Shown: positions 11,766 to 24,019 of the stretch, in pieces | How the letters are laid out: each line of letters opens with the position of its first letter | How positions within the stretch are numbered: the stretch's first letter is position 1 | Assembly: GCF_025698545.1 (NCBI RefSeq) | Contig: NC_068573.1 | Location: 7,631,001 to 7,695,000 of the forward strand | DNA: 64,000 bases | Reading direction: 5' to 3' | Origin: Gossypium raimondii | Taxonomy: Eukaryota > Streptophyta > Magnoliopsida > Malvales > Malvaceae | Notes under the pieces: generated by a model | The model's input: only the letters and a program-made list of their open reading frames with translations | The model's database searches: none | Told to the model about the DNA's origin: nothing | Position numbers and translations under genes: made by a program

Positions 11766-12620
11766 AGGCCTCCTAGTAAAGGTAAGAAAACTACGGTCCA
11801 AGAAACTCTGGTAGTTTCAAACCCTGCAAAATTTGAGAATCCAAATGTTAAAAAATATTTTCTCGAGTTACAAGGTAAACCTTTCATTCAAGAGCGAGGG
11901 TTCGAACCTTCAATGGTTTTGTGTAACGAGATTTGGACTTTTGTTAGGTACCATCGCTGAGAGTGATTCTATATCACTCCCAAGAAGCTACGATGATCTC
12001 AGTAGGGAAAGATTTTTATGTTTCCCTCAGCAAGAAAGACAAAAAAGACAAAATTGGGATACTATAACGGTGAGAGGCTAAGAGGTGACGATTGCCTCTA
12101 GGGAGAGACGTGAGTTCTATGATCCACCTTACTATAGCAAAGACTTCCTTAATAACACCGATTTATTCAAATTTAAACATATAAATATGGAGGATGTCAT
12201 TAAGTACTTAACTTAATGTAGAGGTACATGGAACCGTAGGCTAGATACAGATTTGCCAACTAACTTTAATTAAGAGATCACGTTTCCGATAGCAAAAATA
12301 TGGGTACAGTTCATAGGCACTAGAATTGCACCCGCATTAAATGTATATAATGTTAATACTTTTCAAGCTATTTTGTTGTATGGCATTTTGTAACGCAAAC
12401 AGATATGTGTGGGTAGATCGATTTACCGCGAAATGAGGTGCTGTGCACACAGCCAAAAGCTGAAATCTTCTTTCCTCACTTGGTGACAGAACCGTGCCAA
12501 AGGGCAGAAGTTCCAATGAAGGAGATTGAACAGTTCATGGAACCAATAAGAAGCATCATCAGAGATTCATTGTATACACAATATGTCAAGCTTCAAAGAA
12601 AATAGATCATGAATTGGAAT
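11766..12620 (+). pseudogene. Decayed plant-transposon-protein ORF of the Athila-like element
   Basis: The reading starts PPSKGKKTTVQETLVVSNP and continues through GKPFIQERGFEPSMV and EIWTFVRYHR, then meets stops at 11974-11982 and frameshifts. Further pieces recover RREFYDPPYYSKDF (near 12110) and ITFPIAKIWVQFIGTRIAPA (near 12270). This order fits the putative plant transposon protein family found in gypsy-element extra ORFs of many dicots: FERGF-type motif, W, then PIAK-W-x-F-x-R-x-PA. Its role is unknown; it is encoded downstream of where pol would be. At least two frameshifts and several stops make it non-functional. Family recall is from memory. Confidence 0.55.
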
Positions 12621-14716
12621 CAGAGAAGGAAAGAAAAGATGGATGTACCAGTTTCACTTAAACAGAAAGAGAAGTCGAAAGCTCGAAGAGGGGCAAATGG
12701 GAGTACGGAGGAAAAGCTTGATGGGATGATTAGGTGGATGCGGGAAACATGCCTGGTACTCTAAGAATTTGCTTGACTAAATGGGTTACGAGTTCTGAAT
12801 TACCCGTTGGACATGTTTGACCAAACGTAAGCACATTATGGAGATGAAGATGATTAGGCAAATTTAGAGAATAAGAGTGAACAGGACCTCCCAAGAGAAA
12901 AGGACAATTATGATGCGACTTTTCAACCATAATATTCTACACCAAAAGGGCCCGTCATCTGAAGCACAACCCTTCATGCACCTTTAATGGATGGGAGCTC
13001 TCACCAAAAAGAGGGCTCGAAAAAGGGAGAAGCCCCAATGGAGATGAGGCATTTATCACGTTTAGATAATTTAGATAGAGATTAAGTTGAACTTTTCATT
13101 ATTCTATTTTGGGATTGTATTAATTTCTAGATGATTTTTAATTTTTGCTAGGAGTAGAAGTAATAATAAACCAGTAGTTGCTTCGTGTTTGAATTTTCTG
13201 TGCAGGAACCTCACATGGAGGAAGCACAACAATTTCGAGCTAATAATGATCAAAGAAGGATGAACTCACCAATAGCTAACGAATCCATCACGACCAATCA
13301 GGTAACCTCTTTTCTTATCTTTTATAGGGCTACATATTGAGGACAATGTGTCATCTAAAGTGTAGGGGATAACATAGAAAATTTAATTTTAAAGTTTTAT
13401 GTGTTTCTTTAATTTTTTTTGTCATTTGTGTGCTTGAGCTTGTAGAAATACAAGTGATTGGTTAAGAGCATTTACATAGGTTGATGTATTCATGGTAAAT
13501 TTGGCATGAGGATAGGTGATTTTAACTTTTTTGCTATTAGACTAATAAGTTCTATATATTACATTGTAAAATAGGTATTAAGCAATTGAATGTACCAAAT
13601 GATATAACGAATACCAGGAAACGAGCATGCTAGTATAATGATAAATTGTTGAATTTGTGATTGTTTGGTTGATTAAAGTTGTAGATATTAAGGTACTTAG
13701 GATGTCCTAAGGCATTTTTTGGTATACACCCAAAGCTAAAAATCTAACCCTATTATTTATCTTTGGTATTTATTTTTGAGCTAGAAAACACTTCTTGATG
13801 AACCTTCGTATCAAATCTGAGTCAAAATATCAATTTTTACTTACCCTTTTTATTTGATCCTAAACTGCACGACTATAGACGTTTGGCCATACGTATTGAG
13901 GGTTAAATAGATACATTATGGAAGATTTTTTTAAAAATAGAGTGAAATAGGAAGGACCAGTGTGATATAGTGATTATAGGTTAGACAATTTGTGCAACAA
14001 AAGAAAAATTCAAAAAGAAAGTCAAAACAAGTAGAAAAATACCTAAGAAGTAAAAACATTTGTGAGGGAAATGTATTAAAAAGGAGAAAAATGTGACAAG
14101 TCATAAAAGTAGAAAGCTCGTCCATAAATACTCATGAGCTAATCGTAATTATTATATTATGATGTGACTTCTTATATGGAGAAATAAGGAAGGTTAAAGA
14201 ATGAGAAATAAGGCGGTGAACGGGAAATAGATACTAAGGGGGAGAATATGGGGACAACATGATGTGCCAAACTTTTTTTTTACTTGAAACTATTTGAAGC
14301 TTACTATTCTTGAAATCCATACCTGTCCTAAGCGTTAGAATGTTACAAGCCGAAAATCCCTATATTAATCTAGGTAAACTTATTCACTACTTGAAATCAT
14401 ATTGAATAATTACATTTATGACTGTTTGTATTCTACTAGGACAATCACTCTATTTGTATAATTTATTGATGGATTCTTACATTTGAAACCCTTAAATGCT
14501 TGTATGTTTTGTAATATAATAAACTTAGGTGTTTGATATCAAAAGTGTTAAGTCAGTTATATCTCATGCCAAGATTATGTGTGAGTATGAAATGTCTATT
14601 CATGTGCTCCAAAACTAATGTTTGTATCATATTTCTTCAAGGGACGTCTTTTCATTTATTTTTTTGTTTGTGTTGCTTAAGGACAAGCAATGACTTAAGT
14701 GTGAGAGAGTTTGATC
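12621..14716. other. 3' interior of the Athila-like element, non-coding
   Basis: No supported protein. Contains GAGGACAATGTGTCATC-TAAAGTGTAGGGG near 13340-13370. This resembles the polypurine tract plus preceding box that lies before Athila/Tat 3' LTRs, so it may be an older or duplicated tract. The true tract abuts the right LTR at 14698-14716. The rest is AT-rich. Confidence 0.4.
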
Positions 14717-15336
14717 TGCTGTAATTCAGTGTAGCAAATTAAACTAGTTTTCACACTTTAGGAGCTTGAACATAAGCATTCTAGTTACGTTTTAATTACA
14801 TTTCCGTAAGTTTAGTTAAATTTAATAAAGCATGTGATTTCAATCTTTATTGACCTTACGGGCCAAATAAGGCCTAAGAATGAGCTAATATACTTTATGA
14901 GTGTGTAGGAGACATTAAAAGGTGTATTAATTCGATACTGGTTGCTAGGTTGCAACAGGGAGAATTGTATGTTGTAACATAGGGAATAGAATAAAAGAAT
15001 TCCAAGACAACCTTCAATGTCGTGACATTGCTTGAGGATGACGCGACATACCCTGAAGACACCTTGAAGTTGAGCATATTTCCCTCGATGTCATGACACA
15101 AGACTTGGTGTGTCGCGACATTGCCTTTATACGGGAAATAATTACGAGCCAAGGGTGTTTTGGTCTACACAATCAAATGTTAAGCACGAAGACGGTAGCT
15201 GACCTAGGGTTAAGGATGACGACCACCCTAAAGTCTATAAATAGGTTTATTTAGCACATGTTATGGACACCATTCATCTTGTATAGTTTTCTCTTTAGGT
15301 TTAGTCTTTAGTTTTTCCATTTTCTTAGGTTTTAGA

Positions 15337-15367
<31 letters not shown>

Positions 15368-16198
15368 AGAGAAATTAGATTCTGGAATTACTATCAAACT
15401 CTATGATGATTCTACGCTTATTTCAATAACAAATCAGGCTTTTTCTAAACTCTACTATTGAATTGTTCTTTATGTTCACTCCTTCCATCAGGTTTATATC
15501 GTTTATTAGATCCTTGAGGAACTAATCCTCGTATAGGGGATTAGTGAGTGGAGGTATGAATAATTAACTATTTGGTAGGGATTTCTTAACAGATGAGCTG
15601 TTCAGGAAAGGAAGAATCTAAACCCTAGGCATGACAACCCTAGGAAGTCATCAATGAGGGAATTAGCCCAAATTTCGTATGGTCTATCCGTGAACACCTT
15701 AAACCTGAACCAGTTTGGACTGTGAGTTCGGAAGATAAGTAGTTCTTGTTGACTCAGTATTTTAGTAGATGAATCAGAAGATCCTGTTGAGGTATTGACT
15801 AGTTGATTGAACAAGAAATCCTGAGATGACAATTGATTATGATTACCAAAGCAAGCTAATCACTCATTCCTAGATTTGATATATATTAGATTATTTGATT
15901 TCTCGTTTCTCATTTATTTACTTTACTTTTATTTCATTTCTTATTATTTTTAGGATAGTTTATCAAAAACCTTTCTTTTGATACTTCGTACTATAATCCA
16001 ATTAAAGTACTAATTAGATCTATTTAAGTTTAAATTAGAATTAATTTAGTGCTCGCCTCCCTTAGGTACGATCCTCAGAGTACTTACCTACTCTGTTGTA
16101 ACTATATTACAACCTGATCCGTATCCTTGTGGATATCGCTTTTCACATCTTTTGTGCAGGATTTCCACTCTGGACGTTGGTACATCTGGAGGCGATCA
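14717..16198 (+). repeat. Right (3') LTR of the Athila-like element
   Basis: Direct copy of 8217-9708, about 1,482 bp. It has the same opening after the purine tract (TGCTGTAATTCAGTGTAGC), its own palindrome cluster at 15015-15122, TATAAATAGG near 15236, and the end GATCA at 16198. Confidence 0.75.
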
Positions 16199-16784
16199 AG
16201 AACCGATTGAGTATTTTCTAGCCAAAATTCAAATTTCACAAGATCATCATTATACAAACCGTAGAATTCTTCTCCTCTGCACTTACAAATCTTTTCTGTA
16301 GGGGGTCAATTAATAGTTACATGATTTGAGCTTTGAGGACGACAGGGTGCCAGGGAAGGCACAAGAAGGGGCGAAGGTTGTGGAGCCATAGGGTTAACTC
16401 ACACAAATTGAGCAAACAATTCATTCATCATTTGGGAGAAGGCACCATGGTCCTCATTGTTGGGACCGCTGATACGCCCCGTGGCGCAGTGAAAAAATAT
16501 TTTGATAATCCATAGCTATGGATCCATTTACGAGGAACAAAACTGGTTGGAATAGGGTTGAAGATGTACCTTCTTAACTGAAATGCGATGAGAGGATGCT
16601 GCTAATTCGATGTCGATTTCAAGTCACAACGAAAACATTTCGGCCTCTACATAGTCCACCTATCAACCACAAACAGAAAAACTCTTTGAACAATTTAAAA
16701 GAGAATTCAAAGATTGCTATTAAACCTTTTTGTCAATTTTCTTTTTAAAACACACTTACCTTAATTCGGGATTTTGGTATCATA
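16199..16784. other. Unassigned repeat DNA
   Basis: No gene is supported. The 60-residue frame at 16333-16515 lacks recognisable motifs. The text near 16468-16515 (GCTGATACGCCCCGTGGCGC and onward) looks like retroelement leader or gag debris, but I cannot place it. Confidence 0.25.
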
Positions 16785-18048
16785 TATTGGAAATGGAATC
16801 AAATCTTATAGAGAACATATGGAAAGCATTAAACATGTTATATTCTTTCCAAAAAGAATTATAACATATGGAAAGTATTAAAAATGTTATATTCTTTCCA
16901 AAAGAATTATAATTATCATGGGTTAATATTTGACCGAAATCATAATAATTTATTATAATAATTTTATATAAATCAATTAGTATATTAATTTTAACTATGT
17001 TATCTATTTGTGTACAACAAGCTTGTACATTTAATTCGTTTAATATTTAACTATCAAATTAAATTAATTCAATAATTAATTTAATTCATGTGACAGTAAA
17101 CACAATACCAAATGTGTTCCGATTTTGTTAGTTTTAACCATAAGGTGTGACTTTGTAGGTTCTTATAACGTTAGTAGTAATACTAGAACATTTCTAATAA
17201 TATAAGCAATGAGTGGCATCTAGCAATGCATTATTGCTACCTAAGTTACAATAAGTTGTAATCCGACATAACATTTTCGTGATAATCTTTTCATGTATTA
17301 TATCCTTTTATCCTTAATATCTAGATTGGACACAAGTCATGGAATAGTCACACTTGTAAAGTCCAATCTCATATTTCTTGATTTTCTGAGTAAACTGCAA
17401 TAAAGAAATAAGTGTGATATCTCATATCAACTTATTCGAGCATGGTCATGTGTTTTTAGTCTCACTCCATCAAGAGGCCTAAGATATTGCTCTCATTATG
17501 CCGGAGGGATAAATTCTATATTGATCAACCATATCTCATTACATGGATTATGGTATATTCTACATCAGTCTTTATAGTATAACCTGTTACGGTAGACGTT
17601 TGACTGTATCAAAATATACGACTCACGATGTTGGGATAATGATGATATCAAGTCTGAGGATCATATACATTGTGATCACTATGAGTAATATTGTGGCTAT
17701 TACATAATAATCCAAGAAACATACTCATAGTGAGTCAGTCAAATATGTTTTTCTCTAACACATACTCATGTATTGATTTTGACATCCCTATGATAATGAC
17801 AACTTTTTGTCATCAATCAACCACACATTAATCTCAATGCATTATTGTTGTCCAAGCCCATAATAATACTTGACTAAGGACCTTTTAAGAATAATCATAT
17901 TTTCTTAAGAATTTATTACGTTTCAGTTTATTTATATACATAGAAAAAGAAATTGAAATAATAATGGCAATGCCTTATATTAATAAACAAGGTAAAACAA
18001 GTATGTAATTATAATAATATCATGATTGGTCATTGGCATACTATAACA
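16785..18048 (+). mobile_element. LTR of a Ty1/copia-like element, no body
   Basis: Begins TATTGGAAATGG (a degraded TGTTGGAAATGG) and ends GCATACTATAACA, the usual TGTTGG/AACA form. The interior is non-coding and AT-rich. It contains a 49-bp tandem duplication at 16814-16911 (CATATGGAAAG and CATTATTCTTTCC-type text). It interrupts the leader of the gypsy element to its right. No matching pentamers flank it. Boundaries may be off by tens of bases. Confidence 0.45.
16814..16911 (+). repeat. 49-bp tandem duplication inside the copia-like LTR
   Basis: AACATATGGAAAGCATTAAA at 16814 recurs as AACATATGGAAAGTATTAAA at 16863. Each is followed by TGTTATATTCTTTCC and an AAAAGAATTATAA tail. Confidence 0.8.
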
Positions 18049-18302
18049 CTCACTTCCAAGTATTTGAGATATAGGTAAACTATGACTTGCTCCCTTTCTG
18101 GAAGCCAAAACATTACTATCAACTTCATCGGGTATGACACTATTAGACTTGGTCGACATTTTATATTTATAAGAACAACAAAGTCAGATCGAATAAAAAA
18201 GAATCACACCAATATAGGTTATTCAAGCATGTATTTTCTAGACTCAATACATGCTACGTTCAATCCTAGAATCAACTAAATCAAAGCTCTGATATCACTA
18301 AA
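18049..18302 (-). mobile_element. Leader of a Ty3/gypsy element with tRNA-Met primer site
   Basis: On the minus strand, directly after the LTR edge at 18303, comes TTTAGTGATATCAGAGCTTT (18302 down to 18283). This holds TGATATCAGAGC, one base from the initiator tRNA-Met primer site TGGTATCAGAGC. It shows that 18303-21174 is a 5' LTR of a minus-strand element. The leader is cut off by the copia-like LTR ending at 18048. Confidence 0.65.
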
Positions 18303-21174
18303 TATAACACCCTACACCCGTCTATCACCGAAATCAACTTATGGGATGCTACAGCGAATAACAAAACAGTTACATGAAATTTTAAATCAAGAATTCATTT
18401 TGAACATTTAATTAATCTCATAAATTCACACAATTCATGCTTTACAAACAAATTCGAGTTTAAATCGAGCTTACGAAAGCTCTAAAATTAATTCGGAACC
18501 AATCATGGACCATTTTGAAACTTTCACAAAAAGGAGGGTAATAATACAAAACAGGGGTCACATGGTCGTATGGCTAGGCCGTGTGATAGGCTGGGCCCGT
18601 GTGGTAATGGAGTCACACGGTCATGTGCATAAATTGTGTAACTCATTGGTGCTGTATGGATCTAAAGGTAATAATTCAACAAAATACTACATGACTGTGT
18701 GATCAAACCGTGTACAAAAATAAGTAACTCAATTATAAAACACACATGAGCATGTCGGCAACCCGTGTGACCAACTGTGACCGTGTGGACAATAATTTCC
18801 CAATTATACAAAGAGCACATGACCGTGTCACCTGCCTGTATGTGACACACGATTGTGTGTTAGCCTATGTGAAGTGAAAATGGGCCATTCTAGGCATAAT
18901 ACCAATCCATTACCAAAGTGACCTAAAATGCACCTTCTAAACCAACATAAACGTGTCCAAAACTTGCTCAATTTCATGATAAACATAACTTTCAAATAAC
19001 TATTTAAACATATAGCCAATATGCCACATTTTTCACCAACACAAACATTAAACATAAGCCATTACAAATCTTACATTAACCTTTAACCATTTCATACCAC
19101 ATACTAGATCATATACATATCATCATCTAAGCTTTGCCATTCATATTAACATTCCAAATACCAAACTTTGCAACAAACCATACATCATTTAACAAGTTAC
19201 TGTATATAATTATATACAAAAACAACCATGCTAAAACACATTCATTAACTTGCAAAAGTTTAACCATCCTATGTGCATACCATAAATAACCAAGCTTGAA
19301 CATTCAAAAGTATATCGAATCGGGAGATGGTATGTATGTGCTTCTCGCTGATCCAGTTGGTTCGTTCCGGACATCCAAAATCTACAGAGAAAGTAGTAAC
19401 ATGGTAAGTATTAGAAATACTTAGTAAGCTCATACAATATAAACAAATGGCTTACCTTAATCATTTAACAGTACACAATTCATTATGCAAACAACTTCCC
19501 TATCATAGCATAACAAAGCAAACATCAAATAAGTAAGACTTTTGCTTTATACCCATACTTATAACCTCAAATGATACCATCTCAATCTCAAGTTAATAAA
19601 CATCACATATCTAGTTTATATCCATCATTTCCCAATCTCAATTTCATATTATCACATTTCCTTGTCTTTAACTTACCCGATGAAACTTATAAAAAAGCCT
19701 AATACACAAGTGAAAATACATATGATGCTCGCCCGAGCTAATCATATACATTAGTGTCAGGTTACTCGTCCAAGCTAAACCTTTAACGACATACTAAATA
19801 GCCTGGTTAGGGCTTTATATACATGTAAGGTTACCCGTCCGAGCTAAACCTATAAAACGACATCAAGTTACTCGTCCGAGCTAAACTTGTGTCACATGTA
19901 TATTTGAGTCTGCAACAAATGATGGAGCTTGAAATCATCAAGAATTCAACCCATAACCTCGTGTATGAGACTTTTACTAAGTTCATCAGAATTAATCTCA
20001 ACATTTCCATTTATTAGCATTCCATTTCAATTAGTTCAATCCTCAATTTGTGTACTAATTAATAACCAATTCAAACTTTCAATAGAACACAAATACATAT
20101 ATAAACATAAAAAAAAACAACTAAAACTTGGTTATACTATATTAACTTACCTGGCAAGCAACAACAGTTTAGGTGTTAGGGATTATTCAACAATTTTCCA
20201 TTTTTCGCATAAATCCTCCGGTTGTTGTAAATCTTGATCTAAATCATAATTTAACTCAATTATCCATTTTAAATATCATTTAACAGCACAATATAATCAT
20301 GTAATAGTTCAATTTCATCTATGGAATAAGTCTTCAAGTTTTGTATTTATTTCAATTTAGTCCCTAGAATCAGAAATACCATAACTCTAGAATTTGAGCT
20401 TCGATTTCAAAATCGATCTCAATTCCATCCCTCTGCAGTCCATTAGAACCTATATTCATATAATTTTTATTCCAATTTCAAATTTATTACATTTTAGTCC
20501 CTAAGTTCGAAACTAGCAACTTTTACTTTACAAACTAGTCATTTTAACATATCTAAGTTTCAAATCTAACCAAATAACCACAAAAGCTTCAAGAATACAT
20601 CAATGGTAACTTTTATAAACTTTAAAAATTTCCTAAAATAGTCCTTAGCTAGCCAAATCAAGCTCCAGAGATCTTAAAAATATAAAAATTACAAAAAAAT
20701 AGACTAAAAATAGCTTACCAATCAAGGACTAAAGCATGAAAATACCCTATTCTTTCTTCTCTTGGACAGTTGGTGAGGAAGATGAAAGGAAAAATGCTTT
20801 CTCTTTCTTTTATACTTTGATTGAAATATAATAAACCTTAATTAACTACTTTAAACTTGATTAACTTAACACTAAGCATAATTAAGCAAATATAAGAGGG
20901 GAATGTTGTCATCCACCACCAACATTCCATATAGAAAGGGTAATTTTCCATATTGAAACCTTAGCAACTAAAAATTTATAGCAATTAAATTTTTACCACT
21001 TTTATGATTTAGTCCTTCAACCATAATTAACTATTCAATCGACAAAATTTTTGAACCCAAATTCAACATAAACATGGACTTGTAATTATTAAATAATAAT
21101 ATTAAATGACTTTATTATCAGAATACGGGGTTTCAAAGCCCCCATTTCTTCACCACTGAAAATGGGTTATTACA
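18303..21174 (-). mobile_element. Ty3/gypsy 5' LTR, copy 3 (minus orientation)
   Basis: About 2.9 kb, from TATAACACCCTACACCCGTC (18303, degraded TGTAACACCC) to AAAATGGGTTATTACA (21174). It carries a primer site just outside its left edge. Inside are CAAACA- and CATTA-rich tracts, several ACACGG/CCGTGT words at 18540-18860, and three near-identical CCGAGCTAAACC units at 19745-19895. It also has the family's conserved blocks: GGGATTATTCAACAATTTTC near 20179, TTTAGTCCCTAGAATC near 20358, and AATGGTAACTTTTATAAAC near 20602. Its frames are not genes. Confidence 0.7.
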
Positions 21175-22440
21175 TATATTTTATTCAATCATACCACATT
21201 TCGCATCCATATAGTTCCATATACTTATTCTTATTTTCCATTCAACACTATTACCACAAAAAATTCATTCAAGTATATAAACATTCATCCAATACATCGT
21301 ATCTATTCATAATAACAATAATTTTTGTACTTTAAGATTTAATCCTTAAATGTCAAAATTATCAAATTATATTTAACTTATACTAAAAGGCATTATAATA
21401 AAAATAAAACATAACATAAAAAATATAGTTAGTTCCATATGAGCTTACCAGACAAAACAACTACAGGCAAGACGTTAAGGACTAATCTGCAATTTTTTCT
21501 TTTTCGCGATTATCCTCCGATTGGTTCAATTTCTGATCTATATGATAATTTATTTTAATTTATAAATTCAAAAAATCTTATGGTAGCCTATTTTAATCAT
21601 ATATTAATTCAAATTCATTTTCAAAACCTTATTATAGTTTTGTATTTTATTCAATTTAGTCCCTAAAATCGAAACAATCATAACTTTCACATTTGAACTC
21701 CAATTTACAATCCAATTTCAATTACATTTATTATAGAATCTCTACTATCTATTTTTATCAACATTTCACATTATTGTTTTAAATTTTTACATTTTAGTCT
21801 TTTTACAAAACTAACAAATTAACTTTACAAACTAGTCCTTTTTTCATATCTAAGCCCAAAATCTAACAATTTAGTACTAAAAGCTTCAAGCATTCATCAA
21901 TGGAAAATTTTAGAAACTTTAATATTTTTTAAAAATAATACATGGGTTAGCCAAATTGAGTTACTATGATCTCAAACACATAAAATTTACAAAAAAAAAA
22001 TGGACTTCAAACGGCTTACCAAGCAAATGGGCGAATATTTGAAGCTAAAAACAATGGCTTCCTTTTGTTTCTTTAGTGAAAAAGGTGAAAAGAAGGAATA
22101 AAAATGAGATGACAACTTTTGTTTTATGTTTTAACATATTATAATAATAATTTAATCAAAATTTGTATATTAATTTCTAATAAAAACACACTAACCGTCC
22201 ACTCATTTCCAAAATGGTGCAATTGCCATTATAAATCTTGATTTAATTACTATATAAGCCCTTTAACAAATAAAAATCTATAGTGATTAAATTTTATCAC
22301 TTTTATGATTTAATCCTTGTACATTAATTAGTCACTAATTCGACAAAATTATCTATCCAAAATTTAGTTCACCTATATAATAACTATGTAAATATTTAAT
22401 AAAAATATTTACGATTTCAGTTTAAGGAAATGTGGTCTTG
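21175..22440 (-). mobile_element. Ty3/gypsy LTR fragment, copy 4 (minus orientation)
   Basis: Second half of the same LTR type, directly after copy 3. It has AAGGACTAATCTGCAATTTTT (21476), TTTAGTCCCTAAAATCGAAAC (21655), AATGGAAAATTTTAGAAAC (21900) and a truncated edge near GTGGTCTTGATATCTCGCC (22431). The normal terminal block is missing and replaced by Tat-like leader DNA. Confidence 0.6.
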
Positions 22441-23292
22441 ATATCTCGCCAATAGATGCCATTGCTAGCTCCTTCTCTTGATCTTGGTCGCGATCCATCA
22501 TCTGTCCATCTTCATAAGGCTTGTCAGCTTATTTAAGGGAGTTGGGTCATCGAAGGCTCTTAGACAATTGCCTTGAATCCTTAGGCCACGAAGGAGGGTC
22601 GCGAACTCTTCTATCGCCATTCTTGTGTTTCTCAGAATATATTTGGGAAGTCGTATTGTTTTCCACTTTATCAAGGAATTCGTATTCCATGACAAGCTTT
22701 CTAATTTAGTAATCGGACTTGAATCAATATCTCTTTCCTAAGATGCAAATGTAATGCAATCATAATCAAAACACAACAAGAGGGGTTAGTACAAAATAGG
22801 AGTAAACAAGGAAAACAAAAGTACCTAATCAGGTAACCACTAGGGATTTGGAGTGGCTCTATCTAGGTTAAGTTCCTAAGTCCACTATATGAGGGTTGGT
22901 TCTACAATCAAGGTACCCGAACTAGCAGATTCCTCGATCTTCACCCATTATAGGCTCATACAGACCGAGTTCGGTTCAAGGGAATACATTTCCCTATGGC
23001 TGCACGGAGATGAAAATCTCACGAAGACATAGGTACGGACGTATCCCGGAAGTGATCCACTATCCTGCACGGAGGTGAAACCTCACGAAAGACTAGTTTC
23101 TCACTCCCACTTAAAAGGACGAGACTAAACAGTATTATGCAAAATGATGCCAAAATATACAACTTAATTTACAATAATCATGCAAACAAGTGCAAAGAAA
23201 AGATCATAATTTTTCAAATCAATTTTTAATTTTTGACAATAAGACAAAAACAATCAATTTTACGACTTGACTCTCTAAATGAGTCCCCAGCG
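22440..23292 (-). mobile_element. Leader and first gag codons of a Tat/Ogre-like element (truncated)
   Basis: On the minus strand this follows a tRNA-Arg primer site. It contains a spaced pair of CTCCGTGCAG/TTCACCTCCGTGCAGG words (22999 and 23064), and later ATGGAATACGAATTCCTTGA (22692 downward). The last is the opening of a gag-like frame: MEYEFLDKVENNTTSQ if one frame shift is allowed, or the 65-residue frame at 22498-22695. The gag is cut at 22440 where gypsy LTR DNA begins. No pol follows. Confidence 0.5.
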
Positions 23293-23303
23293 GAGTCGCC
23301 AAG
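23284..23303 (-). other. Primer-binding site, tRNA-Arg type
   Basis: The plus strand reads GTCCCCAGCGGAGTCGCCA; its complement TGGCGACTCCGCTGGGGAC is an exact fit to the primer site used by Tat/Ogre-type elements (complement of a plant tRNA-Arg 3' end with CCA). It lies just outside the LTR edge near 23308. Confidence 0.8.
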
Positions 23304-24019
23304 CAATTGAAACCATTTTTTAATTTTTGAAAAAATGGGTATCAATTTTAAAAATGGAAATGGAGTCACCACCGATCCTTTATTGAGGTGTGATCGGCTC
23401 ACCTTGAAAATAATTTTGGTCTGCGAAATTTGAGAAAACAGGTTTGGGAGTCGATTACGCACGAGGAAGGGTTGGCACCCTCGTGACGCCCAAAATTGGT
23501 ACCGAATTGATTGTTTAATATCTTAATTTCGAAATTTTGAAAAGATTTTAAAATACGATCCTTTTATTTTGAATAAAATGAATTAGACGATGAGATTCAC
23601 TTATTTCAAAGAAATAAATCGTCACACTCAGTAAGTTAGAGTGCAACATTTTAAATCCTCAAAATTAAGTTTACCTCTCATCTTTTAAAACCTATGCATC
23701 TTGAGGAGGATGTCCGATTATCTGGGTCAAATGAGAAAATCAAAACCCAGTAAGTTAGGGTTTTATTTCACAAAATTCCTAAATATCGAACATTACCTTA
23801 AAATCCTCATCTCGAGAAAATAATACGTCATATTCAATGCATTAGGACACAACGCGTCAAATTCCCGAGAATGAGCTTTTATTTATGTTTTTTTATAAAA
23901 AGAGTAACCTCGATTATTTAGATTCAACAAAGAAAATCGGAACTCAATACGTTAGGGCTCGATTCTCTCGAAGACCCCAAATACTGAGTGTTGCTTTTAT
24001 TTTGAAATTTTCCGTTTTT

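Larger units (their letters stand above)
8217..16198 (+). mobile_element. Non-autonomous Athila/Tat-like LTR retrotransposon
   Basis: About 8.0 kb between two long direct repeats (8217-9708 and 14717-16198), both opening TG(T/C)TGTAATT and both ending at CA. Just inside the left LTR is a primer-binding site resembling the complement of tRNA-Asp (9715-9734). Just outside the right LTR is a purine-rich tract AAGTGTGAGAGAGTTTGAT (14698-14716). The 5-kb interior holds a decayed frame of unknown function and a decayed plant-transposon-protein frame. I find no recognisable protease, reverse transcriptase, RNase H or integrase. It would therefore have depended on a partner element. The LTRs differ at many sites, so it is old. 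A clear 5-bp target duplication is not visible. Confidence 0.75.

Noticed and set aside
8207..16203. AGAAC or AACC as target-site duplication of the Athila-like element
   Set aside because: AGAAC at 8207-8211 and 16199-16203 would need an LTR start that the right LTR does not share; AACC is only 4 bases and needs a shifted LTR end.
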